Assembly: GCA_017550645.1 (NCBI GenBank)
Contig: JAFZOI010000013.1
Coordinates: 62,001-126,000 of the forward strand
Length of the DNA: 64,000 bases
Direction: 5' to 3'
Source: Oscillospiraceae bacterium
GTDB taxonomy: Bacteria > Bacillota > Clostridia > Oscillospirales > Oscillospiraceae
The notes beneath the pieces were generated by a model that saw only the letters and a program-made list of their open reading frames with translations, was not told where the DNA came from and made no database searches. Positions 24,527-33,086 of this stretch are shown here, one piece after another. Position 1 is the first letter of the stretch. Each line of letters begins with the position of its first letter. A program made the position numbers and the translations under genes.

Positions 24527-26059
24527 TCAGAATCTGTTCTTTTCGAGCGTGGCTTCGGCGATGAGGGCTACCACGGGGGACGGCGCCGCCTCGGCGCAGG
24601 CGCTTCCGGAGTCGTCGAAGAACATCCTGTTGGGCTTGTCGACCGTCAGCGGGAGCCAAGTCGGCTGAGGCTCGCCGTCGTTGTCGGCGCAGTTCGGGTC
24701 GCCGCTGCGAATAAACGACGAGAGATAATTGCACATCTGACGCGAGAGGTCGAAATGATATCCCTTGAAGGCGCGCCAGCACTTGGCGAGCGTCTCGAAC
24801 CAGAACCAGAGGTCGCTGGAATGGAAGGAACCGGGATTGTCCCAGCCGGGGATCGAGGGATCGAATACGCCGTAATAGAGAGGCTCGGCTATCCCCTTCT
24901 CGCCCCTGCAGAGCGCGAACGCGCGAAGCGCCGTCTCCCACGTGCTGACTCGCGAAGCGGCGTTTGCGTCGGCCACGTCGGGAGTTTTGCCGTCTTCAAA
25001 CCCGCAGAGGGCGAGCATCTTGTCCGCGCGGGGTCCGAAATACTGCTTGACGAGCTCGCGGAACTCCTCCGAGCTCTTGGCGCCGACGCCGTTAAAGAAC
25101 TCGGTCGCGGTGTGGGTCATGATGAGCGGCATGCGGTGGTATCTGCCGTTGAGCATGTTCTGCATGGAACTGCCCTTCTGGAAGACGCCGTCGTCGCTCG
25201 TGCCGAACATGCCGGGGAACTCGTTGCACTTGTCGCGGATATACACAGCGTCGAGAGCGCGCGCCTCGGCGAGCGTCTTGACTCCGAGAAATTCGAAGAA
25301 CTTCTTTCCGCGCTCCTCGACGTCGGCGAAGGTACTGTTCCCGCCGATGCGATTGGGATACACTCCCGCGGCGAAGCCGGAGAAGATGACCGCCTTTCGG
25401 AAAAGGCCCTCGGTCATGGGGCTGGTGAGCTGGGCGCAGACGCTGCCGCCGCCGGCGGACTGGCCGCCTATCGTTATGTTGTCGGGATCGCCGCCGAAGG
25501 CCGCGATGTTCTTCTTCGCCCAGAGGATACCGGCGCGCTGATCGAGATGGCCGAAGTTGGACGGCGCGTCCGGCTGAGAAGCCGTGAGCTCGGGATGCGC
25601 AAGGAAGCCGAAGACGTTGAGACGGTAGTTGACGGTCACGACCACTATGCCGCGGCGCGCGATGCGCTCGCCGTCGAACTCCATCTCGGCCGTGTTGCCC
25701 TCCTTGAGACCGCCGCCGAAGAACCAGACGAATACCGGCAGACGTTCCTCGGGCGTCTTCGCGGGAGTCCAGACGTTCAGATAGAGGCAGTCCTCGCTCA
25801 TGGGTATCTCTGGATCGACGTTCCACTCGCGGGAATAGATGTTATTTTTGTCAAGGCCGGGGATATGCTGCATGGAGATAGGCGCGAAGGTGAAGCATTC
25901 GCGCTCGCCCTCCCAGGGGATAACGGGCTGCGGAGCCCTCCATCTGTTCTCGCCGACGGGCGGCGCGGCGAACGGGATGCCCTTGAAGGCAGTTATGCGC
26001 GGGTCTGCGGCGGGGATGCCGACTATGCGGCCTCCCTCGACGGTCGCTTTTCTGATCAT
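24527..26059 (-). CDS. Carboxylesterase type B family protein
   Basis: 510 residues, alpha/beta-hydrolase of the p-nitrobenzyl esterase type. Nucleophile Ser201 in GGQSAGGGS, the oxyanion-hole FFGGG, the SEDCLYLNVW family signature, and a likely catalytic His in GSFHSSDLW near residue 415. No signal peptide is seen, so it is probably cytoplasmic. The natural substrate cannot be inferred. GGGAG lies 10 bp before the ATG at 26059; a GTG three codons upstream is too close to that Shine-Dalgarno. Confidence 0.88.
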   Translation of the reverse strand: MIRKATVEGGRIVGIPAADPRITAFKGIPFAAPPVGENRWRAPQPVIPWEGERECFTFAPISMQHIPGLDKNNIYSREWNVDPEIPMSEDCLYLNVWTPAKTPEERLPVFVWFFGGGLKEGNTAEMEFDGERIARRGIVVVTVNYRLNVFGFLAHPELTASQPDAPSNFGHLDQRAGILWAKKNIAAFGGDPDNITIGGQSAGGGSVCAQLTSPMTEGLFRKAVIFSGFAAGVYPNRIGGNSTFADVEERGKKFFEFLGVKTLAEARALDAVYIRDKCNEFPGMFGTSDDGVFQKGSSMQNMLNGRYHRMPLIMTHTATEFFNGVGAKSSEEFRELVKQYFGPRADKMLALCGFEDGKTPDVADANAASRVSTWETALRAFALCRGEKGIAEPLYYGVFDPSIPGWDNPGSFHSSDLWFWFETLAKCWRAFKGYHFDLSRQMCNYLSSFIRSGDPNCADNDGEPQPTWLPLTVDKPNRMFFDDSGSACAEAAPSPVVALIAEATLEKNRF

Positions 26060-26096
26060 GATCTGCACGCTCCCTTTCTTTAATTTATCTGCTTAT

Positions 26097-26124
26097 ATGA
26101 TACTCCTTCTTTGCGGATTTGCAA
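26097..26124 (-). promoter_or_regulatory. Promoter of the carboxylesterase gene
   Basis: TTGCAA (26124-26119), 16-bp spacer, TATCAT (26102-26097) on the minus strand. Confidence 0.45.
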
Positions 26125-26245
26125 AGTCTTTCTGACGCTTTACAAGCGCCGCCGCGCAAAATATTCCACTTCGCCTTTGTATATTTTGGGGCGCTTTCCA
26201 AACAATAAACCCGTTCCAATTCGTCAGATAAAGGAGTCAGGAAAA

Positions 26246-26788
26246 ATGAAAGCAACCGGAATCGTGCGGCGCATCGACGACCTCGGGAGAGTCGTTATCC
26301 CGAAGGAGATAAGACGCACCCTCCGCATACGCGACGGCGACCCGCTGGAGATATATACCGAAAAGGACGGAGAAGTCATCTTCAAAAAGTATTCTCCCAT
26401 GGGCGGGCTTTCCGAATATGCCTCGCAGATATGCGACTCTATGAGCAAGACGACCAACTGCCCCGCCGCAATAACCGACAGAGACAGCGTCATCTCCGTC
26501 TGCGGAGCGCCGAGGCGCGAGCTGGCCGAAAAGCGCATCAGCGGAGAACTCGAGCAGCTCATGGAGTGCAGGCAGCTCTACCGCCGCAAGCCGGCCGAAC
26601 GCGCCGTACCCGTCATCGACGGGGAAAACAGCTACAGCATTGCCGTAGCGTGCCCGATAATCTCCGAAGGAGACGTCATGGGATGCGTCGTCTTCCTCGA
26701 TTCTGATGGCGCCAATCCTCCCGGAGATACCGAGTGCAAGCTCGCGACGATGGCTTCAAAATACCTCGGCAAGCAGATGGAGAGCTGA
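26246..26788 (+). CDS. spoVT: Stage V sporulation protein T-type regulator (AbrB family)
   Basis: 180 residues. An N-terminal AbrB/MazE swapped-hairpin DNA-binding domain (MKATGIVRRIDDLGRVVIPKEIRR, residues 1-24, through about 50) and a C-terminal GAF-like domain (about 55-178), the full SpoVT architecture. SpoVT modulates forespore sigma-G dependent genes and spore germination behaviour. AAGGAG precedes the ATG at 26246. Monocistronic, with its own terminator. Confidence 0.9.
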   Translation: MKATGIVRRIDDLGRVVIPKEIRRTLRIRDGDPLEIYTEKDGEVIFKKYSPMGGLSEYASQICDSMSKTTNCPAAITDRDSVISVCGAPRRELAEKRISGELEQLMECRQLYRRKPAERAVPVIDGENSYSIAVACPIISEGDVMGCVVFLDSDGANPPGDTECKLATMASKYLGKQMES

Positions 26789-26794
26789 TTTTCC

Positions 26795-26826
26795 AAAAGG
26801 CGATAGTCGGAAAACTATCGCCTTTT
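26795..26826 (+). terminator. Terminator after spoVT
   Basis: AAAAGGCGATAGT (26795-26807) pairs with ACTATCGCCTTTT (26814-26826) around a short loop. Confidence 0.85.
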
Positions 26827-26901
26827 GTCGTTTATGCGCTTATTTCGCGGGTTTCTATATAAACTATTTAAGTTTTTTAGTCAATTTATCAAAAATTCTT
26901 C

Positions 26902-26930
26902 TTGAATTTCTGTGCCGTTTATGCTAAACT
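26902..26930 (+). promoter_or_regulatory. Promoter of the four-helix membrane protein gene
   Basis: TTGAAT (26902-26907), 17-bp spacer, TAAACT (26925-26930), about 67 bp before the ATG. Confidence 0.55.
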
Positions 26931-26997
26931 ACATTGCGTAAAAGCTTATCGTAAAGCTATATCTGTAACTTTTTACCGGTTTGGAGGATATTCAGTT

Positions 26998-27522
26998 ATG
27001 GCAGAAAAAAGAGAAAAAGCTCTGAAGATGATAAAGATTCTTCGGATCACGATGATCGTCCTCATGCTCCTGACGCTGGCGACATGGCTTCTTCCGTACT
27101 TCACCTATCCCTGGGCAAACTACATAAAGAAGGGTGTCAAGGATACTACCTCTCTCTTTGGTTATCTGCTGATGCCGACGAACTACCTTCAGATGGAAAA
27201 AGTCTATGACGCCAAGTTCCTCAACATGGCCGATATCCGCGTCCTTCTCATCATGTTCTTCTCCGCCGTTTTCGGCATCCTTGTCTGTTGGAAGAAAAAG
27301 AGCATTTGGATCAATCTCTTCCCGCTGATCTTCTGCGTATACGGGCTCATCGGATACTATACCAACAAGTTCATGCTCCTCGGCAATCATCCCCTGCCCC
27401 GTATCCTCGCGACGATCTTCATGATCCTTCTGTTCATCGTCGTCATCGTTACCATAGTCTATAATATCATCGAGATAAAGAACCGCGACGAAGAATACTA
27501 TCTGCCGCAATCCGAATTCTAA
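26998..27522 (+). CDS. Membrane protein of unknown function
   Basis: 174 residues. Four predicted membrane helices (about residues 11-35, 79-99, 103-122 and 132-158), a short basic N-terminus and a charged C-terminal tail. No family motif is recognised. TTGGAGGA precedes the ATG. It has its own promoter and terminator, between spoVT and a coat-like gene; a sporulation role is possible only by context. Confidence 0.7.
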   Translation: MAEKREKALKMIKILRITMIVLMLLTLATWLLPYFTYPWANYIKKGVKDTTSLFGYLLMPTNYLQMEKVYDAKFLNMADIRVLLIMFFSAVFGILVCWKKKSIWINLFPLIFCVYGLIGYYTNKFMLLGNHPLPRILATIFMILLFIVVIVTIVYNIIEIKNRDEEYYLPQSEF

Positions 27523-27538
27523 ACCGTTTGACGAGACT

Positions 27539-27571
27539 GCACCCGGGCCGATCAGGTCCGGGTGCTTTTTT
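27539..27571 (+). terminator. Terminator after the membrane protein gene
   Basis: GCACCCGGGCC (27539-27549), loop GATCA, GGTCCGGGTGC (27555-27565) with one G-U pair, then T6. Confidence 0.9.
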
Positions 27572-27628
27572 GTTCGCCGCGCGCATAAAAACGGCTCTGC
27601 CGTCGATAATAACCGCGAGGTGATTATA

Positions 27629-28081
27629 ATGACGCTCACTCAGAAAGAACAGGATCTTTTGAAGGATCTCGAGGAACAGGAAAAACTCTGCATCGACAAA
27701 TACGGCAAAAGCGCCGAGAAGGCCATCGACCCGCAGCTCAAAGGGCTCTTCACCCAGATCGCGCAGACGGAGCAGAAGCATCTGAACTGCCTTAACGGCA
27801 TCAGAAACGGGAACGCTCCGGCCTGCTCCGGCGGGGAAAGCGCGCACCCGACCTTCTCCTCCTTTCATTCCGTCGCCGATACTCCGGACAAAAAGAACGA
27901 CTGCTATCTCTGTTCGGACAATCTGTCGGGCGAAAAGCACGTCTCGCATCTCTACGATACGTGTATATTCGAATTCAAGGACGAGCAGACACGCAAGGCG
28001 CTCGGCGATATCCAGAAGGACGAGCAGGGCCACGGTAAAATGATCTACGACTATATGCAGGCCAACGGAATGTACTGCTGA
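27629..28081 (+). CDS. CotF-like spore coat protein (ferritin-like helical fold)
   Basis: 150 residues. The N-terminal MTLTQKEQDLLKDLEEQEKL block, a helical layout with a disordered linker (about residues 65-90), and a C-terminal DIQKDEQGHGKMIYDYM segment resemble the CotF-like coat protein family of Clostridia. GAGGTGAT precedes the ATG at 27629; a GTG three codons upstream overlaps that Shine-Dalgarno. A MITE-like element begins 10 bp after its stop. Confidence 0.7.
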   Translation: MTLTQKEQDLLKDLEEQEKLCIDKYGKSAEKAIDPQLKGLFTQIAQTEQKHLNCLNGIRNGNAPACSGGESAHPTFSSFHSVADTPDKKNDCYLCSDNLSGEKHVSHLYDTCIFEFKDEQTRKALGDIQKDEQGHGKMIYDYMQANGMYC

Positions 28082-28091
28082 GCGGCAAAAT

Positions 28092-28398
28092 TGGCATGAC
28101 CCTAAGGGCGCTCTCACATAAGGATGCGGCAGCGCAAAAAGGATATTTTTCGCGCCGTACGGCGTTGAAAAAGCTCGCGATCCGGCAGTAAGGACCCCTG
28201 CGCTTTTCGCCTTGCCCGGCGGGAAAGATCTCTCTTTTTGCGTGCAGGGCAGTTTTGAGCGTGCTGTTTTTCGTTCAGGCAAAATAAAAACCCGGGAATG
28301 CTTGACTGCATTTCCGGGCTTTTTCTATGAAGCATGGGCGGAAAAGAGCCGCTCAAAACCTGTCGTCTCCTTGTGCGAGAGCGCCCAAAGTCATGCCA
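28092..28398. mobile_element. MITE-like element with about 31-bp imperfect terminal inverted repeats
   Basis: A segment of about 307 bp bounded by inverted repeats. The left end begins TGGCATGAC (28092-28100) followed by GGGCGCTCTC; the right end (28368-28398), read inverted, gives the same TGGCATGAC...GGGCGCTCTC...AAGGA order with few mismatches. Weaker similarity continues to about 38 bp. There is no coding frame. Inside are a palindromic hairpin near 28146-28167 and a terminator-like hairpin at 28286-28325. It lies in the gap between two convergent genes, a typical MITE position. No clear target-site duplication was found. Confidence 0.65.
28286..28325. terminator. Terminator-like hairpin inside the MITE-like element
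   Basis: AAAAACCCGGGAATGC (28286-28301), loop TTGACT, GCATTTCCGGGCTTTTT. It is flanked by A and T runs, so it can terminate both the coat-like gene and the ybaK operon. Confidence 0.75.
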
Positions 28399-28427
28399 TT
28401 TCATTTTTAGCGAATTTTCGGCGCGCG

Positions 28428-28907
28428 TCAGCTCTCGTCCTGCCAGTTTTTGCAGACGTCGACCCAAGACGCGAAGCCTGAATACTTCTCAAGCTCTGGG
28501 ATAGTCAGTTCGATCGCGCTGTTTCCGCTGCCGCAGGCCGGGAAGACTGTCTCAAAGCGTTTCAACGAAACGTCGAGATATACGGTCACGCCTTCATTGA
28601 TCGCAAACGGACAGACCCCGCCTACGGCATGGCCGACAAGAGTCTCAGCTTCGTCCGGCGCGAGCATCTTGGCCTTCGTTCCGAACCGCGCCTTATACTT
28701 CGGATTGTCTATCTTTGCGTCTCCGGCCGTAACGATAAGTATCGCGCGGCCGTCGACCGAAAAAGAGAGCGTTTTTGCTATGCGGCAGGGCTCGCACCCC
28801 ACGGCCTGAGCAGCAAGATCAACGGTGGCGCTCGAAACGTCGAATTCCAGTATTCTTTCCGCCATACCTAATCTCGAGAAATACTCTTTTACCTTTTCAA
28901 TTGCCAT
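28428..28907 (-). CDS. ybaK: YbaK/EbsC family aminoacyl-tRNA deacylase
   Basis: 159 residues. The YbaK/ProX fold that hydrolyses mischarged tRNAs (usually Cys-tRNA(Pro) or Ala-tRNA(Pro)): AAQAVGCEPCRIAKTLSF, then KAKMLAPDEAETLVGHAVGGVCPF with the conserved Lys and the GHxxGGVCPF loop, and a C-terminal SGNSAIEL. Last gene of the operon that starts with the response regulator; 22 bp after the SLH protein gene. Confidence 0.88.
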   Translation of the reverse strand: MAIEKVKEYFSRLGMAERILEFDVSSATVDLAAQAVGCEPCRIAKTLSFSVDGRAILIVTAGDAKIDNPKYKARFGTKAKMLAPDEAETLVGHAVGGVCPFAINEGVTVYLDVSLKRFETVFPACGSGNSAIELTIPELEKYSGFASWVDVCKNWQDES

Positions 28908-28929
28908 ATCGTTCCTCCCCTGTGGAGTG

Positions 28930-31776
28930 TTATGCGACCATCGTCAGTATCTTCGCGACCTGACCGCGCGTCAGCGGGCCTGAGGGATCGAGCCTGCCGT
29001 CGTCGTAGCCGGCGATAACTCCGCGCGACACGAGCTGGACGACGTACGCCTTCGACCATTCCTGTATATCGTCGACGTCGGTGAAGCTCAGCGGCGCCTC
29101 GTCGTAGCCCATGCCCTGAATGCGGCCTATGACAGTCATTGCCTGCGCGCGGGTCAGTCCGTCGTTCGGGAGGAAGTAGATGACTCCCCCGACGTCGGCG
29201 CCCTTTAGTATGCCGAGCGCGTAGGCCGCGCGGACGTACGGAAGGCACGCGGCAGATATCTCTCCGAGGTCGGCGAAGGAGAGCTCCGTCGAGGCGTAGG
29301 CCTCGGTATCGACGCCCATCCAAACGCAGACGGCGCGGGCGAAAAGCTCCCTTGTCATTATCTCGCCCGGAGCGAAGCGCCCGTCGGGCAAAGGCTCTAT
29401 CATGCCGGCGCCGACTGCCCAGGCCGCGTAGTCGCGCGACCAGTCGCTGTCGGCGGAGACGGGGTCGGCGTATCCGGTCAAAGCGCCCCATTCGGAGACG
29501 TTGCCGGAGACGTCGGTCGCGCGGAGCGTCAGCTTGTGGAGCCCGCCGGCAGGGACCGAGGCGGATAGGACTCCGCCGGAATACGAATACTTCAAGGGTT
29601 TGCCGTCGAGAGTCAGCGCGAGGGATATCCTCTCGCCGTCGCAGGCGTCGGAGACCCTCGCGAAGAAGGAATCCCCGTCGAGAGACACGTCCGAGATGAC
29701 GGGCGCCGCTTCGTCCGGCTCGGCATACGAGGACGTTACGAGGCTGTCCACGCATATATCGGTCTTTCCTGAGCCGCTGACGCCTATTCCGAACATTGAC
29801 GCGCACGGGACGGAGAAGCGGCGCAGACCGACGAAATCGAGCGTACAGACGGTGTGGCGGTCGCCCTTGGGATCGAGCAGGAACAGCGTATTGCCGGATC
29901 CGTCTCCGTAGACGGAGATATGCATATACTCGGCAAATTCCGTCTGGCTGTGAACGGACTTCCATATAAAGCTGCCGCCGGAGCCGAGGTCGCACCTGAG
30001 TCTGGCCGCGCCGCGGCCGGAGTCGGCGTGGAAAACTTCGGCGTTCGGCGCTCCGAGCGTATTCGTCTCAAAGTCGTCTAGCATCTTCGATATTTCATGG
30101 ACCGAGACGGAAATTGTTTTCGTAAGGCCGCCCGCGGTCACGGATATCTCGCCCTCGGCCTCTTCATAGCCTGAGAAAAACACTCCGTCGGCGGTCACGC
30201 TCCCGACAGTGGTCTTCCATGTGTAATTATCGTCCTGCGAGACAAGCTCCAGCCCCATCCATGAGGATTTTGCGGACAGATCGAGAGTCCTGTCCGGCGG
30301 GATGACGAGCTTTTCCCTTCTGGTATTGCCGGAATAAAGCATGATGGCGTCGGGCGTCTCGACGACCTGCACGGACGCAGTTCCCTCCACCGAGCCGAAG
30401 CGGGCTTTTATCTCGGCCGTACCGGCCTGAGTGCAGCGCGCAAGTCCGTCGCCGGTTATCGACGCGCCGGAGGCCGTAACGTCCGCATAGGTCAGCTCCG
30501 CCGGTCTTCCCGTCTCGTCGGCCGCCGCGACCGTGAACGCGATCTCCGCGCCCTTCAGGGCCGCAAGAGTCTCTGGCCTTACGCCTATGCATTTGACGCT
30601 CCCGCTCCCCTCGCCGAAAGCGGTCAGCATGATATACGTGCTGACCGAACGCTCGCTGCCGGCCGACGGCTTCCCCACTATCTCGGTGTCTTCGCCGCCT
30701 ATGTAGAGCGCGGAGAGCGCGGTAGACCCGCCGCCGTCCATTATGCAGGCCTCGACGCAGCCTATCTGCGAAAGCCTTTCCGCGAGGTCCGCTATCGAAT
30801 ATCCTTTGCTGTAGCCGGTCTGCCGTCCGTCGACCGTATAGAGGACTACCGTCCCGTCGGAGCGGATGCCGACGGCCGTTCTCGGCGCGATCTCACCGCG
30901 TTCGAGATCGGGCTCGGGCACGCCGTCCGTTACGAGCTTCATGAGCGAGCCGACGGCGTATTCCGCTTCATTCCACAATTCGTCGGCGCTGATGCTGATG
31001 CGCACGGTATCGCCCGGAGACGTATGCTCTATCCCGTAGCGCCGCCACCAGTCCGTATCGTCCGAGACGCTGAGCACGAGCTTGCCCTCAGGGATCGCAA
31101 GCTCCCCCGCTGACTCGATCACGGAGTCGACCGTCGCCGTGAACTCGCAGTTAGGCCTCAGCTTGGCGCCATCTTCCGGGGTAAGTATGACGTCCCAGCC
31201 GGGAGAAGAGTTTTTCGTCGTAGCGGCGAAGTCCTCTGTAAACAGATGATAGCCCGTCCCGCTCCGGACCTTGTTAATTCCCGCTATGCCGTAGTTTTCT
31301 CCGGCAAGATAGACATGCATATCGAGCGCGGGCTTTCCTATGAACGCAGTCCCGTCCGAGCGGAAGCCGACGGCCCAGAGACCTGCGTCGGAGCTGTTTA
31401 TCTCTCCTTCCGTGATGACGAGCCCTAGGGGCTGACCGTTCGCGAGGACATAATAATCGCCGTTAATGCCGCCTATGACGTTCATGCCGCTCTCTTCGAG
31501 CAGAGCCGCCATCTCGGAAAAAGAGCCGCGGCTGCAGACCTTCTGGCCGTAGACAACGACGGGCCGCACGGTCTCGTTGGGCTCGTATTCGAGGCGGTAT
31601 TCCGCCTGCCTTGCGTCGCCCGAATAGTAAACTCCGCTCGCGAGCTTCGTCTTTCCCGCGAGCTCAGTCACGCTTTCAAACGCGCCGGCAAAGGGCATGG
31701 AAACGCAAAGGAGCGCAGCGCATGTTAAAAGCGCCAGCGCTCCCTTTATCGTCTTTTTCAGGTTTCTTGACAGCAT
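28930..31776 (-). CDS. Phosphodiester glycosidase (NAGPA-like) surface protein with C-terminal SLH domains
   Basis: 948 residues. Signal peptide (about 1-32). About 40-395: a phosphodiester glycosidase/NAGPA domain with GINGDYYVLANGQPLG and the IMDGGGSTAL motif. About 398-480: a BIG2-like Ig domain; then a carbohydrate-binding-like beta domain (about 565-690) and a further Ig-like segment. Three SLH repeats cover about residues 775-948 (for example PDGRFAPGEIMTRELFARA and DDGRLDPSGPLTRGQVAK), anchoring it to secondary cell-wall polymer. The likely target is a phosphodiester-linked sugar in a cell-wall polymer or glycan. It starts directly after the HtrA-like gene. Confidence 0.87.
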   Translation of the reverse strand: MLSRNLKKTIKGALALLTCAALLCVSMPFAGAFESVTELAGKTKLASGVYYSGDARQAEYRLEYEPNETVRPVVVYGQKVCSRGSFSEMAALLEESGMNVIGGINGDYYVLANGQPLGLVITEGEINSSDAGLWAVGFRSDGTAFIGKPALDMHVYLAGENYGIAGINKVRSGTGYHLFTEDFAATTKNSSPGWDVILTPEDGAKLRPNCEFTATVDSVIESAGELAIPEGKLVLSVSDDTDWWRRYGIEHTSPGDTVRISISADELWNEAEYAVGSLMKLVTDGVPEPDLERGEIAPRTAVGIRSDGTVVLYTVDGRQTGYSKGYSIADLAERLSQIGCVEACIMDGGGSTALSALYIGGEDTEIVGKPSAGSERSVSTYIMLTAFGEGSGSVKCIGVRPETLAALKGAEIAFTVAAADETGRPAELTYADVTASGASITGDGLARCTQAGTAEIKARFGSVEGTASVQVVETPDAIMLYSGNTRREKLVIPPDRTLDLSAKSSWMGLELVSQDDNYTWKTTVGSVTADGVFFSGYEEAEGEISVTAGGLTKTISVSVHEISKMLDDFETNTLGAPNAEVFHADSGRGAARLRCDLGSGGSFIWKSVHSQTEFAEYMHISVYGDGSGNTLFLLDPKGDRHTVCTLDFVGLRRFSVPCASMFGIGVSGSGKTDICVDSLVTSSYAEPDEAAPVISDVSLDGDSFFARVSDACDGERISLALTLDGKPLKYSYSGGVLSASVPAGGLHKLTLRATDVSGNVSEWGALTGYADPVSADSDWSRDYAAWAVGAGMIEPLPDGRFAPGEIMTRELFARAVCVWMGVDTEAYASTELSFADLGEISAACLPYVRAAYALGILKGADVGGVIYFLPNDGLTRAQAMTVIGRIQGMGYDEAPLSFTDVDDIQEWSKAYVVQLVSRGVIAGYDDGRLDPSGPLTRGQVAKILTMVA

Positions 31777-33060
31777 TTATCGGACCTCCGAGCTGTCCTG
31801 CACAGTCAGCTCGACATAGTAGACCGTCCCCGCGCGATAAACGGCAAGAACCGCCGTATCGCCGACTTGAAGCGAATTCTTGATGCGATTGAACTCATTT
31901 ACTCCGCTTATCTCGGAGCCGTTGACGGCAATGACGACGTCTCCTCGCGACAGACCTTTGGAATAAGCCTCGCTGTTTTCATTGACGGAAGCTATCATCG
32001 CGCCGCGCGGGATGCCGAGATAGGCGCTCATGGCGGCGGGAACGTCCGAAAGTTCGAGGCCGAAGGCGGGTCTGCCTTCCACATATCCCTTCTCGATGAG
32101 CTCGTCGATGACGGGCTTTGCCATTTTTACGGGGATAGCGCAGCAGAGCTGATCCTCACCGTATATGGAAGAGAGCTCGACATCGACTATGCCGACGACT
32201 TTTCCCGCGCTGTTGACGAGCACGCCGCCCGTATTCCAGCTCCGCACGGAGGCGTTTGTAAGGATGAGCGGAGCTGACACGCCGTTAAAGTATACGTTAC
32301 CGTCTATCGCGGAGATGAGGCAGTCCGTCATGAAGCAGGTCCCGGTCGGCAGGCAGCTGAAAACATACGTTCTGTCGCCCACCTCGGCAAGGTCGGAATC
32401 GCCGAATTCTGCGGATTTCAGCTCCGCGCCCTCGACGGAGAGGACGGCTATATCCGTCGCCTCGTCCATGCCGACGATGCGTGCGGGATACTGCGACCCG
32501 TCCGCGAGGAATACTGTAATCTCGCCGTTTTCCACGGCGTGACAGCAGGTTATGACATATCCCCTGTCGCTCATGATAACGCCGGAAGCATAGGAGACTG
32601 CCCCGCCGCTGCAGACCGCGACAGAGACTATGCTCCTGCTCACTTTCGCACTTATCTCGTTGTCGCTCAGCTCATTTCCGAACGGGTCGCCCGTTATGCG
32701 GAGCGTCGCCGAACCGGACGGAGCGGGAGCGAGCTGATCGGCCGGCGGAGTCTCTCTGGGGATAGGATCGGCATTGGGGCTGAACAAGTCCTCCGGATCG
32801 TTCCCGCCCCTCTCGACGCGGGCGATACGGATGTTTACATTTCCTTCGTTTCCCGTCACAACGACGTCGAACGACCAGATGAGGTAGATCGCAGCCAAAA
32901 CGGCGCAGAGAGCCACAGCGACGGCAAGAATGACAAGCGCGCACTTGCCGGCGCTCATATGACGGGTCTTTTCCTTCTCCCTGTCCTTTTTTCGGGCAGG
33001 CTCCGCGACGGAGTCGAAGTAACCCTCCAGATAATAGTTTTCATTATCGCGGTCTGCCAT
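31777..33060 (-). CDS. HtrA/DegP-like membrane protein with PDZ domain and Thr at the nucleophile position
   Basis: 427 residues. Cytoplasmic N-terminus, one membrane helix (about 39-62), a linker, a trypsin-like S1C domain (about 130-310) and a PDZ domain (about 320-420). The His is present (ITCCHAVENG, His174) and so is the Asp (DEATDIAVL, Asp203), but the usual GNSGGPLVN reads WNTGGVLVN, with Thr277 (codon ACG) for Ser. It may be a non-proteolytic chaperone or sensor, or a weak Thr protease. It lies between a two-component system and the SLH protein, so an envelope-stress role is likely. Confidence 0.85.
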   Translation of the reverse strand: MADRDNENYYLEGYFDSVAEPARKKDREKEKTRHMSAGKCALVILAVAVALCAVLAAIYLIWSFDVVVTGNEGNVNIRIARVERGGNDPEDLFSPNADPIPRETPPADQLAPAPSGSATLRITGDPFGNELSDNEISAKVSRSIVSVAVCSGGAVSYASGVIMSDRGYVITCCHAVENGEITVFLADGSQYPARIVGMDEATDIAVLSVEGAELKSAEFGDSDLAEVGDRTYVFSCLPTGTCFMTDCLISAIDGNVYFNGVSAPLILTNASVRSWNTGGVLVNSAGKVVGIVDVELSSIYGEDQLCCAIPVKMAKPVIDELIEKGYVEGRPAFGLELSDVPAAMSAYLGIPRGAMIASVNENSEAYSKGLSRGDVVIAVNGSEISGVNEFNRIKNSLQVGDTAVLAVYRAGTVYYVELTVQDSSEVR

Positions 33061-33086
33061 TTATTCCTCCGGATAACGTGTACGTA

